Positions 32,481-47,081 of a stretch of DNA of 64,000 nt are shown here, one piece after another (position 1 is the stretch's first letter; each line of letters starts with the position of its first letter). A program made the position numbers and the translations under genes. The DNA lies in assembly GCA_905221615.1 (NCBI GenBank), contig CAJNDT010003369.1, positions 124,001 to 188,000 of the forward strand, in the 5' to 3' direction. The notes under the pieces were generated by a model, which had not been told where the DNA came from, did no database searches, and saw nothing but the letters and a program-made list of their open reading frames with translations. Source of the stretch: Symbiodinium sp. CCMP2592 (Eukaryota; Sar; Dinophyceae; Suessiales; Symbiodiniaceae).

Positions 32481-35400
32481 GGTGTTTCCTCGTTTGTGCC
32501 GGGCCGTTGCCCCACTGCGAGAATCGCCCAAGCGAAGTTGCCCTGATCAAGTGTAGTGTCGTAAAGTAAATCAAGACTCTGATATAATCTGTTTTATTTC
32601 TGCCGAGCCCACGAGATATTGCGTCTGTTCTCTGCCCGCTGTGGGCAGAATGCCGAAAGCTGGGCCTTGCTTCCACGTTTACAAACAGAGGGATTTGAGG
32701 CTTGGAGAGGTTCCGGGAGATTCCAACTTCGAGACTCAGGGATGTTTAGTTTTTAGCGGTCTGTAAGGGAAGCACCCTAAGATGCGATGATGGGTCAGAG
32801 GCTTCAGGGTTATATAGGTCGGGCCAGGCACAGACTGATCGCAGCAACGGGCCACAGAAGCTGAGACATTCCCTCTCTTGCGTCAATGCTGCAGGTAGCT
32901 GTTGGTTTCAGTCTAGTGTTTGGTGATTCTGGGGATCCCACATCAAAGACTCGGGTGCATTCAGACTTATACGGCAGGTCAGTCGGGCTATGAGTTCCGG
33001 ACCTTGGTTCTTAAGCTAGCAGCGAAGGATGTGGAAGCTGATGCGCACGCACGCCGCAGTGCAAGATCTTCTTGCGTAAGAGTTGCTGTAGCCGAAGTGT
33101 GTTCCAAGGCTGAAAGCCCAACTCGCCAAAGAGCTGCTTGCACCTTCGAAGTAGTGACGCTTGAGTACAGACGCTCTTCCAGGTTTTGGTTCGTGTGGCG
33201 ACACGGGTGAGCCATCAACTGCCAAGTTTCAAAGCGCAGAATTGCTCTCGTTTCTATCTCAAGCTTCGCTGTCGAGGCTCATGCAGTGAGAATTCCTGGC
33301 CCATCAAAGTCGGTCCTTGTTCTAGGGTGCTTGTAGCTTGCATTCGTGCATGTCTTGAATAGCCTAGCAGATGCAGCAGCCATCAGTTCCGCAACCAGAA
33401 AACGCTCAAGCGAAGTTGCTTTGGATGCTGAGCCAGCCTTTCTGTGGGTGCAAGAAAGATTAGGGTCTTGGGTTTAGGCATCGGTTGGTTCGGTTCGTGC
33501 AGCTTTCATGGGGTTCATGCATTGTGCACTGCGCTTAAAGCCCGAACCATTTGGACCAACAGCGTCTTGCAAGTGCATGTGTGTATTCGCTGGCAGTCAC
33601 CAGGAAGCATGCGGCGCAGGAATCCCAAATGGGCCTGACGCAGAATTACAGATTTGAGTATCGTGCGACATCTTTGCTTCTTGGCTCTGACAGCCTTCCG
33701 TGGATTGCACAAAGCATTGCAAATCCCAACAGATCATGCAGGCGTTCCGCTATGTTTGTTTTGCGGGGGTTGCGGGGCAGGGTCGTTGAATGACCCTGGA
33801 ATGTTCCAGTGCACGGTAGCCAAGGCAGGCCAGGCGTGAAGATCCAACTCAGGTTTTTGGTAGCTTTCTTTGTGTTGCATGGAATTTTAGCAGAGACCCT
33901 ATGTTGTTGTCCCTGCCCACTTGATCCGTGGCACCGTCACAGGTCTGTGTCATGATGGTTGCGCCTGCATGGTCTAGACCTCGGAAAGCGCTTGGATGCC
34001 TGTGGAATACTTGTAGGGCCGTACAAACAAGACGACATGAAGAATCCCTACATTGTAATCAGTGAGATACCACAACAGTATCGCAAGTTTCCCTAGCATT
34101 TGCATTATATTCCAATGATAATTCTACAACAGTATCATGATCCTGAGGAGCGCCAGCGAAGCTTGGAGGGTGCAACTGTGCGACATGGAGCAGGCCCAAG
34201 CAAACACTCGAGTGCAGTTGAGTTCGGGCTTCATTTCCGAGGCCCTTGAGGAAAGATTTTTGCAGGGCTGCTAACTCAAATCTAAATGCCTAAACTGATG
34301 ATTGTTGGTTGAGGAAAGTTTTCTCGCAGGGCATGGGGTCGGGTGGAGCGGGGGTGGGAGATGATGTCCAGTCATTCTGGAGGGACACAAAACCAAAGTT
34401 CAGATGACTTGCGCTGAGGTCCGTGTGACCTTTCATACGGCCTTCAGCAAGAGTTTCGACATGTTTCGACTTTCCCAGGTATGCTGCTAGTTGCTGCTAC
34501 AGGGCTGCACATGTTTCCGCCACGAGGAGGGCTTTGGGCTTCTAATAAGTGATGACTTGGAGCATAGATGCAGGGGAACCCCGCAACGCATATTCTGATT
34601 GCGTAGCCTCCCCTGCCGTACCAAAGTCGAGTTCGTCTCTTCAGCTCTTTTAGTGTTTTGTCATTGTACCGCTTCTTGGAGCCGGATCTTCCCGGAAGTC
34701 GAAGGAGGTCAAATGAAATCCCGAAGCAAACCTCTGAATGAGTTTTTTACATTGGAACATGACTTGAAGTAGGTCCGTGGGGGCTAGATGCCATTGAAGG
34801 GGCAACTTCTTTAACAATCTTGGCAACTGTGTCTCCTTCGCTGAGGAGGAAATGCATTCCATGGCTGCGTTGGAACCTCAGTCTCATCAGGACCCAGTGG
34901 CAGCGAGCGCTGCTTTGATGCTGGTCGTATTCGGGTATCCGGCCCGTCCCCTGGACATCTCGTCACCTTTGCCATCCCTTGTGATGACTCAGTCTTCGTA
35001 TTCTCAGGCCACCCTCATCGATGCATGCCCATATGCATGACACCAACTCATGAAATTAATCACCTTTCCTCCGTTGGGCCTGACCTCGAGGCAAAGCGCA
35101 AGAAAGGTGGCGTTTCAGCCCCGGCATTTATCTACAAGTTTCAGTGGTTGTTGGAGAGGGGAGAGGGCAAGTGCACATTGCATGTTCTGAGGACGGCGGT
35201 GCTTTCATGCATTGTCATGCGAAATCATTGAAAAATCTAGAAGAGGAGTGAGACTACAGCAGCGACTCGTGCAACCAGTCCTCATGAGGCACCATTCATA
35301 TTCATGTTGGTGTAGCAGCACAATACCCGCGCCTGGCTGCATGTATCTGTGCAGATGCCTGCGTGCATGAATGCGCATGTGTGCACATCTTGAGGGAGCA

Positions 35401-35769
35401 TGCTACCCTTCTTCCGCCGCTTTCTGTGAACATGAGGATGCACGATTGTCTTGCTTACGTTACGCATCAGCACGCCATCATCAGAGTTGCAGGCTATTGA
35501 TGGGTTACTGTTGCTTTGTCTCGGCATGAGGCCCAGCATGCCTCCTCCGTGGACACGGCCAGGCAGATGTGGACAGTTCTCGGGTTGGACAGGAATTCAT
35601 CGGCAATGTATATTTTTCCCCCCTCATGTGTGACTCTGTACGTTTTGTGCGAAGCTTCCGGCTGTTGTTGGACGCTTTCTTGGGTCTTTGCGGCGCGATG
35701 CCAAGTTGTCAACTGATGGGTTCACTTTTTCCAAGGCGACTCCCGAAAAATGGACAGCGAACGTGTATG

Positions 35770-35782
35770 TATACGTGTATAC

Positions 35783-35831
<49 letters not shown>

Positions 35832-35890
35832 ATATATATATATGTGTATACATACTCTGCATGTGTGTGTGTGTGTGTATGTATACACAT
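35770..35890. repeat. TA/TG microsatellite in copy 4 head block
   Basis: Expanded (TA)n and (TG)n counterpart of 9199-9290. Confidence 0.8.
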
Positions 35891-37997
35891 CTATAATATA
35901 GAGATATCTGCGGGAGGGGTCTCCAGGGTCTGTTTGAACACTTGGGCGTACTCCGTTTTATTCTTCTCCTCCCCAAAGTAAAGGCAGCGGTTACAACAAA
36001 TATGTCTTGGCCCGAAGCCCTCTGATCACGAATTTCCTGTGAACTCAATAAGTAAGGTGATTAAAGACAATCATAATCGAGCCAAGTCAGCGGGTCGGTT
36101 CACTTGGCAGCTTAAGACCATCCCCCCTCCACGACCCTTGCGACTTCCCTGCATCTGTTAAGGAAGCCAGACAATTTCGTGTGATTTGACGGATTTGGGC
36201 GATGTCATGGCATGCTTGCCCATGTTTGGCTGCTGGTTGGAAGGTTTTGGGAGGGCTTTTTAATCACAGACAACGGGAAATGGTTCCGCCAACTGTCCGA
36301 AGAGTAGGGAGTGACAGTGACAGGCTTTGGGGAGACGCCAATGACAACAGTGCTGGCCTCGGGTCGTTCGCGTAGGGTCGGGAAGTGAAGTGCTTGGACC
36401 TGAGAGGAAGCTTGAGCAATCGGAGCGGTCCTGTCGTCATTTTGGTCGCGAGAGGTTACGCAGTTGACGCTCGCACCCTCACAAGACCCAACCTCCGAGC
36501 CTGAAGCAGAGAGTTGCAGGCTCAAAGGCGGATTTGTTCAGAAGCTTAGCGCCATCCATGCGCTTGCAGGTTCGCCTTCCGACACTCCTTCCACAGGCCG
36601 GGTGCATCTGCATGCCGGGTGGAGTGCTTTGCGCGGCGTTTGAACTTGGGCGCTCAAGTGGCAAGAAAGCTTTGCCTGGGCGAAGAACGGCACATTTGTT
36701 GGCAAACTGGCGCCAGATTCTAGTCCAGAGTGTTGGGGCAGTTTCACGCGAGAGGCTTGAACCGGTCGTCAGGCCAGGCCGCCCATCTCCGTCCCTATCT
36801 GATTCTGTGAATTACGGTTTGAGGGGCACCTGCCGTTTAATGGCCATAGAGCCGGGCAACCAAGAAGAATCCAGATACTTGTATAACAAATTTCAGGTTA
36901 TGACCAGCAGCTGTACCGGTAGAGTAGAAATGACCGTCCTTGACCGGAGGAGGAGAGATGATCGGGTCTTATGTAGGACTTGGGAGCCTGTAGCAGCACC
37001 TTCGTGAAGCTCCGTGTAATGCCACAGTCCGGATATGCGTGTGGTCATCTGAAGGCATAGTGGCTGAGATTTCCTCTCCTCACGCCCGCCAGATTTGCGA
37101 CTGTTCGCATGTTAACACTTGCAACAAATACCTGTTCGAACGCATATAAACTTTCGAGCTTTCAATCTGCAGACTTCCCAAACCCCAAACAAACACAAGA
37201 ACTTTCAAATCTTCAATATCCAGCCTTTTGAAAGCCCAAACAATTGAAACCTGTAATTCCTCAAACTCTCGAACCTCAAGCTCTTACGCTTTCAACCTGT
37301 CGGGTTGTCAAGCTTTCGATTGACTTCCACGACGCCCTGCCTGTCTGCCGGTGGACGCCTGCGTCTGACGCGACCCTCTCAAACTCTCAAGCGAAGGTTT
37401 TTTCAAGCTTTCGAGCGCCACACTGATTCAGGGTTCGACCTCCAAACTCTCGAACTCGGGAAGCTCCCAACTTTCACATCCTCGAAGAATCTCCAGGAGG
37501 ATAACGTGCCATTGACAATATGGAGGCAATGAGTCAACTGGTTCTTAGTCGAGAATCAGGGGATTTTGTAGGGACTGTCTTTCAATTTCCAAAATGTCTT
37601 GAAAGCATTGGGGGGAAACAAGTGGAACCACAAACGGCATAGAAGAAAGCGACTAAGGAAATTAGTTCCCTTTAGGGATGCTGCTGATTGAGTTCCGGTC
37701 ACGAACAAACCGGAGGCATGCCCTGGACAGCGAGCTGCGGTCCGCACAAACCTCAGCTTCAGGATGCGTAGCCAGCACTTGAGAATTGCGCGTTTCTACG
37801 GCCTGCGCTCAAAAGTATATGCGGTATACCCTACACTCTATGCCTTTTGCTAGGTACTATATATATATGTATATACGGTACAATAATTACTCATTACGAT
37901 AGGAGAGCATAGAATGAAATGGGGATGGCATAGTATGGCGGGATGGCGAGGCTTTGCACTTTTCAATAGTATGGTCAACTCCGTATTTAGCTGAGTG

Positions 37998-38410
<413 letters not shown>

Positions 38411-38687
38411 ATTGCTAACGAGTCTCATGTGGATGCTGGTTTCTCGCTCCTTGGTCCATCAAGCACGCTTTCAAACAAAACACGAAGCTCTGTTTTGGGA
38501 TGCCTGGCTGGCTGACTCCCTAGAGCCAACCTGCAAGTAAGCTTCCCTTGGAGGAAAGAGCGGCTTGGTAGGTCTTCTTTGGGTGCTTCAGGTGACGATG
38601 GCCACACCGTGAAGGTGACAGGCCTGTTGTTACGTTAGCTTCCATTTTATCAATATCAAATGCACTTGCAAAGGCCTATCGTGGCGG

Positions 38688-39627
38688 TTGGGCCATTTCC
38701 AAATCCGTAAGGACCCACGTCTGCCACAGCATACAATCTACTGCGTCGGAGTTTCCTGGATCCTGAGCATTCGTCTTCCCTCTTACCGGGTTTGTCCTGA
38801 AAATCGGAGTTGCAGGACTTCGGCGAATGCGGGCAGGTGGTCAGCTGTCGTGTCCCGAAGGATAAGGCCAGATGGAATCAGCCGTGCTTGTTTGTTACTC
38901 GGTCGCGATTTCTCTCGCATGGACATGTTGGCCACGGCACGGCAAAGTTCAGAGCTTGCAGACTAAGCAGTGAAACTGGTGGAAGCACACCCTGCTCCGT
39001 GGCTCCGTGGTTGTGGAGGACGGCTACATCAAAGGAATCGCTTTCATCCAATTCAATCATGAAGATGCCGCGAGCTCAGTGAGCTCCCCGTTCAAGGCTC
39101 AAGGTTGTGGATGGGGCCTTGTGTTCTGTGGTCGGAATCCCTGTGCTTGGATTCGAACGGTGTGATCTTCAGAGACGTCAGGAAGAGGTGTGATCTGCAA
39201 GCGAATCATGCGGGCATGCACGTAAACTCAGGGCATTTCCAGGGCTCTAGAGGCCAGAAAGGTTGTAACAAGGCTGTAAGTGCGACACAGTGCGGCCAGG
39301 CCGTTCAGCAGGCCTTGGAGTATCATGGGACGTTCTACTACGGCAGAAAGATCTTCGTCCACCAAGCAGGAGGCAAGGATGCTTGTGGGCTCCGGTGCTT
39401 CGGATTCTGGCAGGCGGCAGGGGAAAGGGACGAAACGTCCGCCGGAACGTTTGAAGTCCGGAAGGCCAAGGTGGCTTGCATCCTTGTTTGCGGGCCAGCT
39501 TCGGGACGGGCCCACCCGAGTAGAAGCGCGCAAGCAGCAGGGTTACGTAGGAGTACGCTATAGTCGGTCCCGAGTCAATTGTGGCCTCTTGCCAAGCTCA
39601 AGCTGTTGGGCTTCGATGAAAATTTGA
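38688..39627 (+). pseudogene. RRM gene relic with extra segments, copy 4
   Basis: The RRM pieces are spread out by two extra segments: one before RNP1 (about 38940-39013) and one of about 155 bases between RNP1 (39031-39054, KGIAFIQF) and the C-terminal strand (about 39306-39360). Both fall exactly where copies 1-3 have shorter non-RRM sequence, which is what retained introns would look like. The middle segment DFGECGQVVSCRVPKDKARWNQ is well preserved near 38816-38881. Confidence 0.5.
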
Positions 39628-39797
39628 GGTGTTTCCTCGTTTGTGCCGTTGCCCCACTACTGCGAAAGTCGCCCAAGCGAAGTTGCGCTGATCAAGTGTA
39701 GTGTAGTGTCGTAAAGTTAATCAAGACTCTGATATAATCTGTTTCATTGCTGCCGAGCCCACGAGATATTGCGTCTGTTCTCTGCCCGCTGTGGGGG

Positions 39798-40610
39798 AAA
39801 CACTCCTTCCGGACTGGAGCTGTCTGCAGAACTCCTCAGACAGCAGTGGGGCCAGGCAGGCAGCTGCAAGGGCCTCCCAAGGAGACCGATAGTCGAGTTT
39901 CACGGCCGCATCGTCGCCTCTTGTGGAAAATGCTTGGACCGCGAAAAGAGACGCAGAAGTAGCAAGCTGCATGGCCGAGTTGGTGGGTCCCTTCAGCCCG
40001 TGTTACTCGTATCAACCAAACAAGTAGAACGCGTAGAACTACAGGTCCACAGGTCGTTGCACGCACGCCGGTATGGGCAACTACCGCACGATGTACTGCC
40101 ACCTCGTGCTGCAGGGGCTCATCTGCTTAGGCTGCAGGGCCCACAATCCAGAGGCACAGCCGCGCGCCTGTGCCGACATGCCACTCCGATTGCACATGAA
40201 ACTCGACCTTCTCCGGGGTTGAAGGTAGCACTGCGGCAGTAAGCAGATTCTGTCATTGAACCTTGCGTATTTGGGCATATTCGTCAAGGGGTACGTGGAA
40301 TCCATGTTCCTAGGGGTCATGCCAACCGTGCGACAAAGCCAGAGTTCGATGTTCATGTCTCTTTGTTGGAAGCACCTCCGGAGAAGGAGTGGCAAAGTCG
40401 CACCAAGCTCAGGATGCTGCGAGCGTGAGTCTCATGATATCTGTATGATTATAGTCTTCATAGTGTTGTGATAGTAACTACCACTCCAACCATCATCAAA
40501 AATCATCCAGAACAAGGCAAGCAAACAGGAATGTGTCCCCGGGTCTTCCCCGTCAAACCCGAATCCCACTAAAAAGAAGTATTCCGAGACTTCCACCCAC
40601 ACCCAAATAG
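39798..40610. other. Segment shared only by copies 4 and 6
   Basis: It follows CTGCCCGCTGTGGG and matches about 58480-59330 of copy 6; copies 1-3 and 5 lack it. It holds an exon-like piece on the + strand (SLLEAPPEKEWQSRTKLRML, in one frame near 40353-40421) but no recognised domain. Confidence 0.5.
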
Positions 40611-43600
40611 GCTAGACGCAGACCTTGAGTATCATGCGACATCTTTGCTTTTTGGCTCTAGCAGCTGGCGGCGGATTTGACAAAGCACTTCAGATCCCAG
40701 CGCATCATGCAGGCCCCCTGCTACGTTGATTTTCTGTGGGTTGCCGGGGAGTGTCATTCCAGTGCAAGGCGGGTTAGGCCGGTTAGGCATGATGAAGATC
40801 CAGCTCAGCTGATAGCCAGCTTTCTTTGTGTGGCATGGACTTCTACCAGAGACAATCAATCCATGGTTTCCATGTTGTTGCCACTGCCCTCGCACATGCT
40901 TTGATCTGCTTGATCCGTGGCCGCGTCACAGGTCTTCGTCGTTGTGGTGCCGGCATGGTCCAAACCTCGGAAAGCGCTTGGATGCGTGTGAAATACTCGT
41001 AGGGCCATAGGGAGAAGACGGCATGGATTCTTACGCCGCAGAGTTAAGGATACTATCCCAATGTTGCCTCGACAACAGTATCATGATCCTGAGGAGCGCC
41101 AGCGCCGCGTGGACAGCGCAACAGCGCGACATGGAGCAGGCCCAAGCAAACACTGGAGTGCAGTTGAGTTCGGGCTTCATTCCCTCGGCCCCAGGCTGTT
41201 AACCCGTAACCAAGAACCTAAAGTGATGATATTTGTTTGTGTTTGGGAGTGTGGGGGTGGGGATGATGTCCAGTCATGCTGGAGGGACACAAAGCCGAAG
41301 TTTTGCTTGTCGTGGTGTTCTGATATCGCCCTCCGCTCAGCAGAAGATCGGTTCAGATGACTTTCGATGAGGTCCGTGTGACCTTTCGGACGGCCTTCAG
41401 CAAGTTTTTAGATTTCCCGGGTATGCTGCTAGCGAGCTTCACATGTTTACCCCAAGAGGAGGGCCTTCGGCGTCTAGGTGGTGATTTGGAGCATGAATGC
41501 AGGGCCACCCCGAATCCTGCACCCTCCGTCTTGTCAGCCCTTCTTGCATCGCTTCTTGGAGCCGGATCCTCTCGAAAGTCTGCGGACATCCCGAAGCAAA
41601 GCCTTCATTCATAGGTTTTTGCTTGGAACATGACTTGAAGTAGGTCCGTGGGGTTGGATGCCAACTTCTGGAAAAGCCTTGGCAGCTGTATCTCCTTCGC
41701 TGAGGAAGAGTTGTGTTTGATGGCTGCGTTGGAACCTCAGCCTCATCATGACCCAGTGGCAGAGAGCGTCAGTGTCTGGCTTGATGTGGCCTTATTCGGG
41801 TATCCGGCCCTTCCTCTGGACATCTCTTCACCTCTGCCGTCCCTTGCCATGGCTCAGTCTTTGTATTCTCAGGCCCTCACGGTCGTAGTTGATATTTGCA
41901 TGACACCAACTCATGGAAGCAATCACCCTATTCCATTTAATCTCGAGGCGTGCAGCAAAGCTGACGGTGCCGCTGCAGCTTCTCGGCATTTATTTGCAAG
42001 CTTCAGTGGTTGGTGGGGAGTGGGGAGGGCAAGGGCACATGTTCTGAGGACGTCTGTGCTTTCATGCAACAAGTTTCTGGAATCTAGAAGAGGAGTGAGA
42101 CTACTGCAGCGACTCGTGCAACCAGTCCTCGTGAGGCAGCATTCATGTTGGTGTCATGGAGACGTAGACACAGTGTTGCCCACATTACCCGTGCGTGACT
42201 GCACGGATTTGTGTAGATGCCTACTTGCATGGATGCACATGTGTCTACATTTTGAGCGTGCATGCCGCCTTTCTTTCGCCGCTTTGTGTGAATATGAGGA
42301 TGCATCATAGTCTCTTGCTTATGTTAAACATCAGCATGCCACCACCAACAGAGCTGCAGGCTACTTATGGGTCACCGTTGCTTTGTCTCGGCATGAGGCC
42401 CAGTGCCCCTCCGGCGTGGATGCGGCAAGGCAGATGTGGACGTTCTCGGTTTGGACGGGAATTCGTGGGCAAGCTTTGTCGTTTCGGCCTCATTTGCGTT
42501 TTGTCGGAAGCTTCCGGCTGGTGTTGGGCGCTTTTTCTTGGGTCTTTTCGGCACGGCATCAAGTGATGGATGGGTGCTCTTTGTCCTAAGCCACTCCCAA
42601 AATATTCGATGCTATATATATATATATATATCTAGACAGTCATCTATAGTATAGAAATATCTGGTAGCGGGGCTTTTAGGGTCTGTTTGGAAAGTTCGGT
42701 TTGCTCATTTTGATTCTTCTCCTCCGCAACAACGAGGCAACGGTTACAATAAGGAAATCCTGGCCCGGAGCCGCCGGATTATGAATTTCCTGAGAACTTA
42801 ACAAATAAGGTATTCCAGGACAGGTATCATAATCAAGCCAAGTCAGTGTGTCTGGGTCACTTTGCAGGGAAACCTAAAGCCTAGATCGGTGCCCCCCGCC
42901 CCCGCCCCCAAACTCCGCTTGTAATTTGTGACTTCCCTGCATCTGCTAGGGAAGCCAGACGAATTTGTAGCATTTGACGGATTTGGACGATGTCATTGCA
43001 TGCTTACCCACGTTTGACTGCATTTTGGAAGGTTTCGGAAGGGCCTATGTAATCAAAGGCAACCGTCCGAAGACTAGGGAGTCACATTGACAGGCCTTAG
43101 AGAGACGCCAATGCCAAGAGTGCCTGTAGCAACTGCCAGCGATGCCTATCACTAAGCTATAGAGAAGGTTCTACAAATTGCCGTGGATTTCATATTCGTT
43201 TCGCCCATGGATGCACTGGTGGATCCTGCGAAAAATTGGAACTGCCCCTTCGGCCAGGAGCGCGAATTCCCAATGAGGAGGCTTCGGCTCGTTCGCGCAG
43301 GGTCGGGAAGTGAAGCTGTTGGACCTGAGAGGAAGCTTGAGAGATGGGAGCGGTCTTGTCGTCATTTTGGTCGCGAGAGGTTACGCAGTTGACGCTCGCA
43401 CCCTCTGAGCCTTAAGCAGAGAGTGTTGCAGGCTCAAAGGCGGATTTGTTCAGAAGCTTAGCGCCATCCATGCGCTTGCAGGTTCGCCTTCCGACACTCC
43501 TTCCACAGGCCGGGTGCATCTGCATGCCGGGTGGAGTGCTTTGCGCGGCGTTTGAACTTGGGCGCTCAAGTGGCAAGAAAGCTTTGCCTGGGCGAAGAAC

Positions 43601-44963
43601 GGCACATTTTTTGGCAAACTGGCGCCAGATTCTAGTCCAGAGTGTTGGGGCAGTTTCACGCGTGAGGCTTGAACCGGTCAGGTTGGGGAGGCATTGCCCT
43701 AAACTTGTCTTATTTCCAGCAGAGCGACTCTGTTGCATATCCTTTTCCTTGCTTAACCCAATGTCGCATAAGCCGATTTTGGAGTTTGGGCAGATGGGTT
43801 CTGCAACATCTTCATGATCTGGGTGGTTCCCATCTTGAGCTGTGCTCAATCCTGCAAGCTTGAAGACGCTCAAGGTAAGCCATGGCTAATGTAGATAAAG
43901 TGAGATAGGCGTCTGCACGAATCATACTTCAGCAGCTGCTGCAGTCTCCGATTTCCGCCGTTGTTCTTGCGCTACATCATCTAACTTTGATGGTCTTGCG
44001 TTTGCTTGCCTGCGAATCCAAAAGCCTGTGGAATGTCAAGTCGTGGTCTCTTCACTGAAGCGCGAAACTCATCTCCTCACGACGCTCAGTGCCAGCAATC
44101 GCCGGGCGAGTGGAGCAAGCCGACGTCACATCCGACGTCACAAACTGGAAGCTTTCGGCAGGATGACCTTGCGAGCAGTGGAAGCAGGATACGGATAGGG
44201 GGCCCAAGAGCGGGTGGAGCAGACGGAACGGATCGGTGGACACTGCGGCTGAGCTCCGGTCTGGTCACTTGGAGACACGGCGAAAGTGTTCTGAGGAGTG
44301 CAATGAATTTGCCAGTGTCGCGCATGTCTGGATCTGCCGCTGAGGCAAACGGGACATGTTGCCAAGGTGAAGTATTCCAAGGTCGAAGGTGGAAGGGTGT
44401 GCGCAACCCTGAATCTGCAGAAGCATGGCGGCATTGAGCAACCTGGGGATTCCGCATACTCAGACATCAGTAGATTTCATTGCCGGAAAGAGGCGATCCC
44501 GCAAGCATTCCCAGGATGACACAGGTATTGCAAAGGGTGCGTCGTCGGGTCAGTGAGAATGATAGCGGCTTAGGGTGCAAAGTGTGGATGCTTGCGGACA
44601 TGTTTCCATGGATAACCTCTGTCTGCCCATTGCCAGCGCACGACAAAAGGAGCGCGAGCTTTCTCTCTTGCTTGTGGAACAGTGAAGGGTTGCCGCGCAG
44701 CTGTTACTGAGAGAAACTTGTCACAGCACCGTCCAGGTCGCCAGCTAGACCCTGGAGGCGTCGAACGAGTGGGTTGGTGCTTGCGAAGCAAGTTCATCAG
44801 CCTCCACGTTTACGCCATAATTCGCAGAATGCGCTCACCACTTATTTCGTTGACAACCACTAGTGAGTCTCCGTTCTGCATGCTGGTACTTATTGACCAG
44901 TGCTAGAGCTGAAGGGAAGAGAGGAGCGGGCGTCATTGCAGTGCTGGCAGGTGGGGACGTCGA

Positions 44964-44980
44964 CTCGTCACGCTGACGAG
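44964..44980. other. Perfect 7-bp hairpin, copy 5
   Basis: Same CTCGTCA-CGC-TGACGAG hairpin. Confidence 0.5.
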
Positions 44981-46564
44981 GTGACAGTGCCTAGCAGTCC
45001 TTGGTTAAGGGCTCTCAGGGTTTACGATTCTCGCTATAGCCGCGATATTCTTTGCCTTTGAATTCTGCAAACCCAGTCGTCAGAAGCCTTATTGCGCCTT
45101 AACCCGGCAAACCTCACAGACCCTAAACCCCACAGACCCTAAACCACAAAGCGGCGATGTGGGGCCTCCGGAAATTGTAGACAGCTGAAGTTTGGGGCCG
45201 TTGGCTACCTATACAAGCGCGCCCAGAGGGCCCGAAGTGCTCTCGAGCATTGTTGGTGTAGGCCGTCGGCCAGGCCGCCCATCTCCGTACCTATCTGATT
45301 CTGTGAATTACGGGTTGAGGGGCACCTGCCGTTTAATGGTCATGGAGCCGGGCAACCAAGAAGAATCCAGATACTTGTATAACAAGTTTCAGGTTATGAC
45401 CGGCAGCTGTACCGGTAGAGTAGAAATGACCGTCCTTGACCGGAGGAGGAGGAGACATGAAATGCATGAGCGCTTCGGGCACTCCCGCTGTTCACAATGA
45501 TGCCCCAATGCGGTGTTTGAAAGTTGAAGGTTTGGGGTCGGGTCTTAGGATTTGGGAACTTGCAGCAGCACTTTCGTGAAGCTCCGTGTAATGCCACAGT
45601 CCGGATATGCGTGTGGTCATCTGAAGGCATAGTGGCTGAGATTTCCTCTCCTCACGCCCGCCAGATTTGCGACTGTTCGCATGTTAACACTTGCAAATAC
45701 CTGTTCGAACGCATACAAACTTTCGAGCTTCCAATCTGCAGACTTCCCAAACCCCAAACAAACGCAAGAACTTTCAAAGCTTCAATATCCAGCCTTTTGA
45801 AAGCCCAAACAATTGAAACCTGTAATTCCTCAAACTCTCGAACCTCAAGCTCTTAAGCTTTCAACCTGTCGTGTTGTCAAGCTTTCGATTGACTTCCACG
45901 ACGCCCTGTCTGCCGGTGGACGCCTGCGTCTGACGCGACCCTCTCAAACTCTCAAGCGAAGGTTTTTTCAAGCTTTCGAGCGCCACACTGATTCAGGGTT
46001 CGACCTCCAAACTCTCGAACTCGGGAAGCTCCCAACTTTCACATCCTCGAAGAATCTCCAGGAGGATAACGTGCCATTGACAATATGGAGGCAATGAGTC
46101 AACTGGTTCTTAGTCGAGAATCAGGGGATTTTGTAGGGACTGTCTTTCAATTTCCAAAATGTCTTGAAAGCATTGGGGGGAAACAAGTGGAACCACAAAC
46201 GGCATAGAAGAAAGCGACTAAGGAAATTAGTTCCCTTTAGGGATGCTGCTGATTGAGTTCCGGTCACGAACAAACCGGAGGCATGCCCTGGACAGCGAGC
46301 TGCGGTCCGCACAAACCTCAGCTTCAGGATGCGTAGCCAGCACTTGAGAATTGCGCGTTTCTACGGCCTGCGCTCAAAAGTATATGCGGTATACCCTACA
46401 CTCTATGCCTTTTGCTAGGTACTATATATATATATATATATATATATACGGTACAATAACTACTCACTACGATAGGAGAGCATAGAATGAAATGGGGATG
46501 GCATAGTATGGCGGGATGGCGAGGCTTTGCACTTTTCAATAGTATGGTCAACTCCGTATTTAGG

Positions 46565-46805
46565 TGAGTGTATATACGTGTATGTATATGTATATAAATA
46601 TATATATACACACATGTATATGTATGTATGTATTTATGTATGTATGTATGTATGTATATATATACAGATGTCTATGTATGTATGTATGCATGTATGTATA
46701 TATACATCTATATATATATATATACATCTACCGTATATATACACATATATATATATATATATATGTGCACCTATACATATACATATATGTATATACAAGT
46801 ATATA
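46565..46805. repeat. TATG/TA compound microsatellite, copy 5
   Basis: Uninterrupted counterpart of the retrotransposon insertion site. Confidence 0.9.
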
Positions 46806-47081
46806 TTGCTAACGAGTCTCATGTGGATGCTGGTTTCTCGCTCGTTGGTCCATCAAGCACGCTTTCAAACAAAACACGAAGCTCTGTTTTGGGATGCCTG
46901 GCTGGCTGACTCCCTAAAGCCAACCTGCAAGTAAGCTTCCCCTGGAGAAAAGAGCGGCTTGGTAGGTCTTCTTTGGGTGCTTTAGGTGACGATGGCCACA
47001 CCGTTATCGTGACAGGCCTGTTGTTACGTTAGCTTCCATTTTGCCAATATCAAATGCACTTGCAAAGGCCTATCGTGGCGG

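Larger units (their letters stand above)
26552..34871. repeat. Tandem array unit, copy 3
   Basis: 8320 bp, the cleanest uninterrupted copy and closest to copy 2. It holds the core block (29270-29765), a microsatellite (31205-31450) and an RRM relic. The stretches 26552-31100 and 32480-34871 hold no recognised gene. Confidence 0.9.

Noticed and set aside
39140-39170. GGATTCGAACGG, resembling a tRNA T-loop (B box), also at 57830 and in ORF4 near 21360
   Set aside because: No acceptor stem, anticodon arm or A box could be found around any of them.
41720-42310. 196-codon open frame in the head block of copy 5 starting at an ATG (41720)
   Set aside because: The equivalent frame is broken in copies 1-4 and 6, and no motif is recognised. 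It is most likely a chance open stretch.
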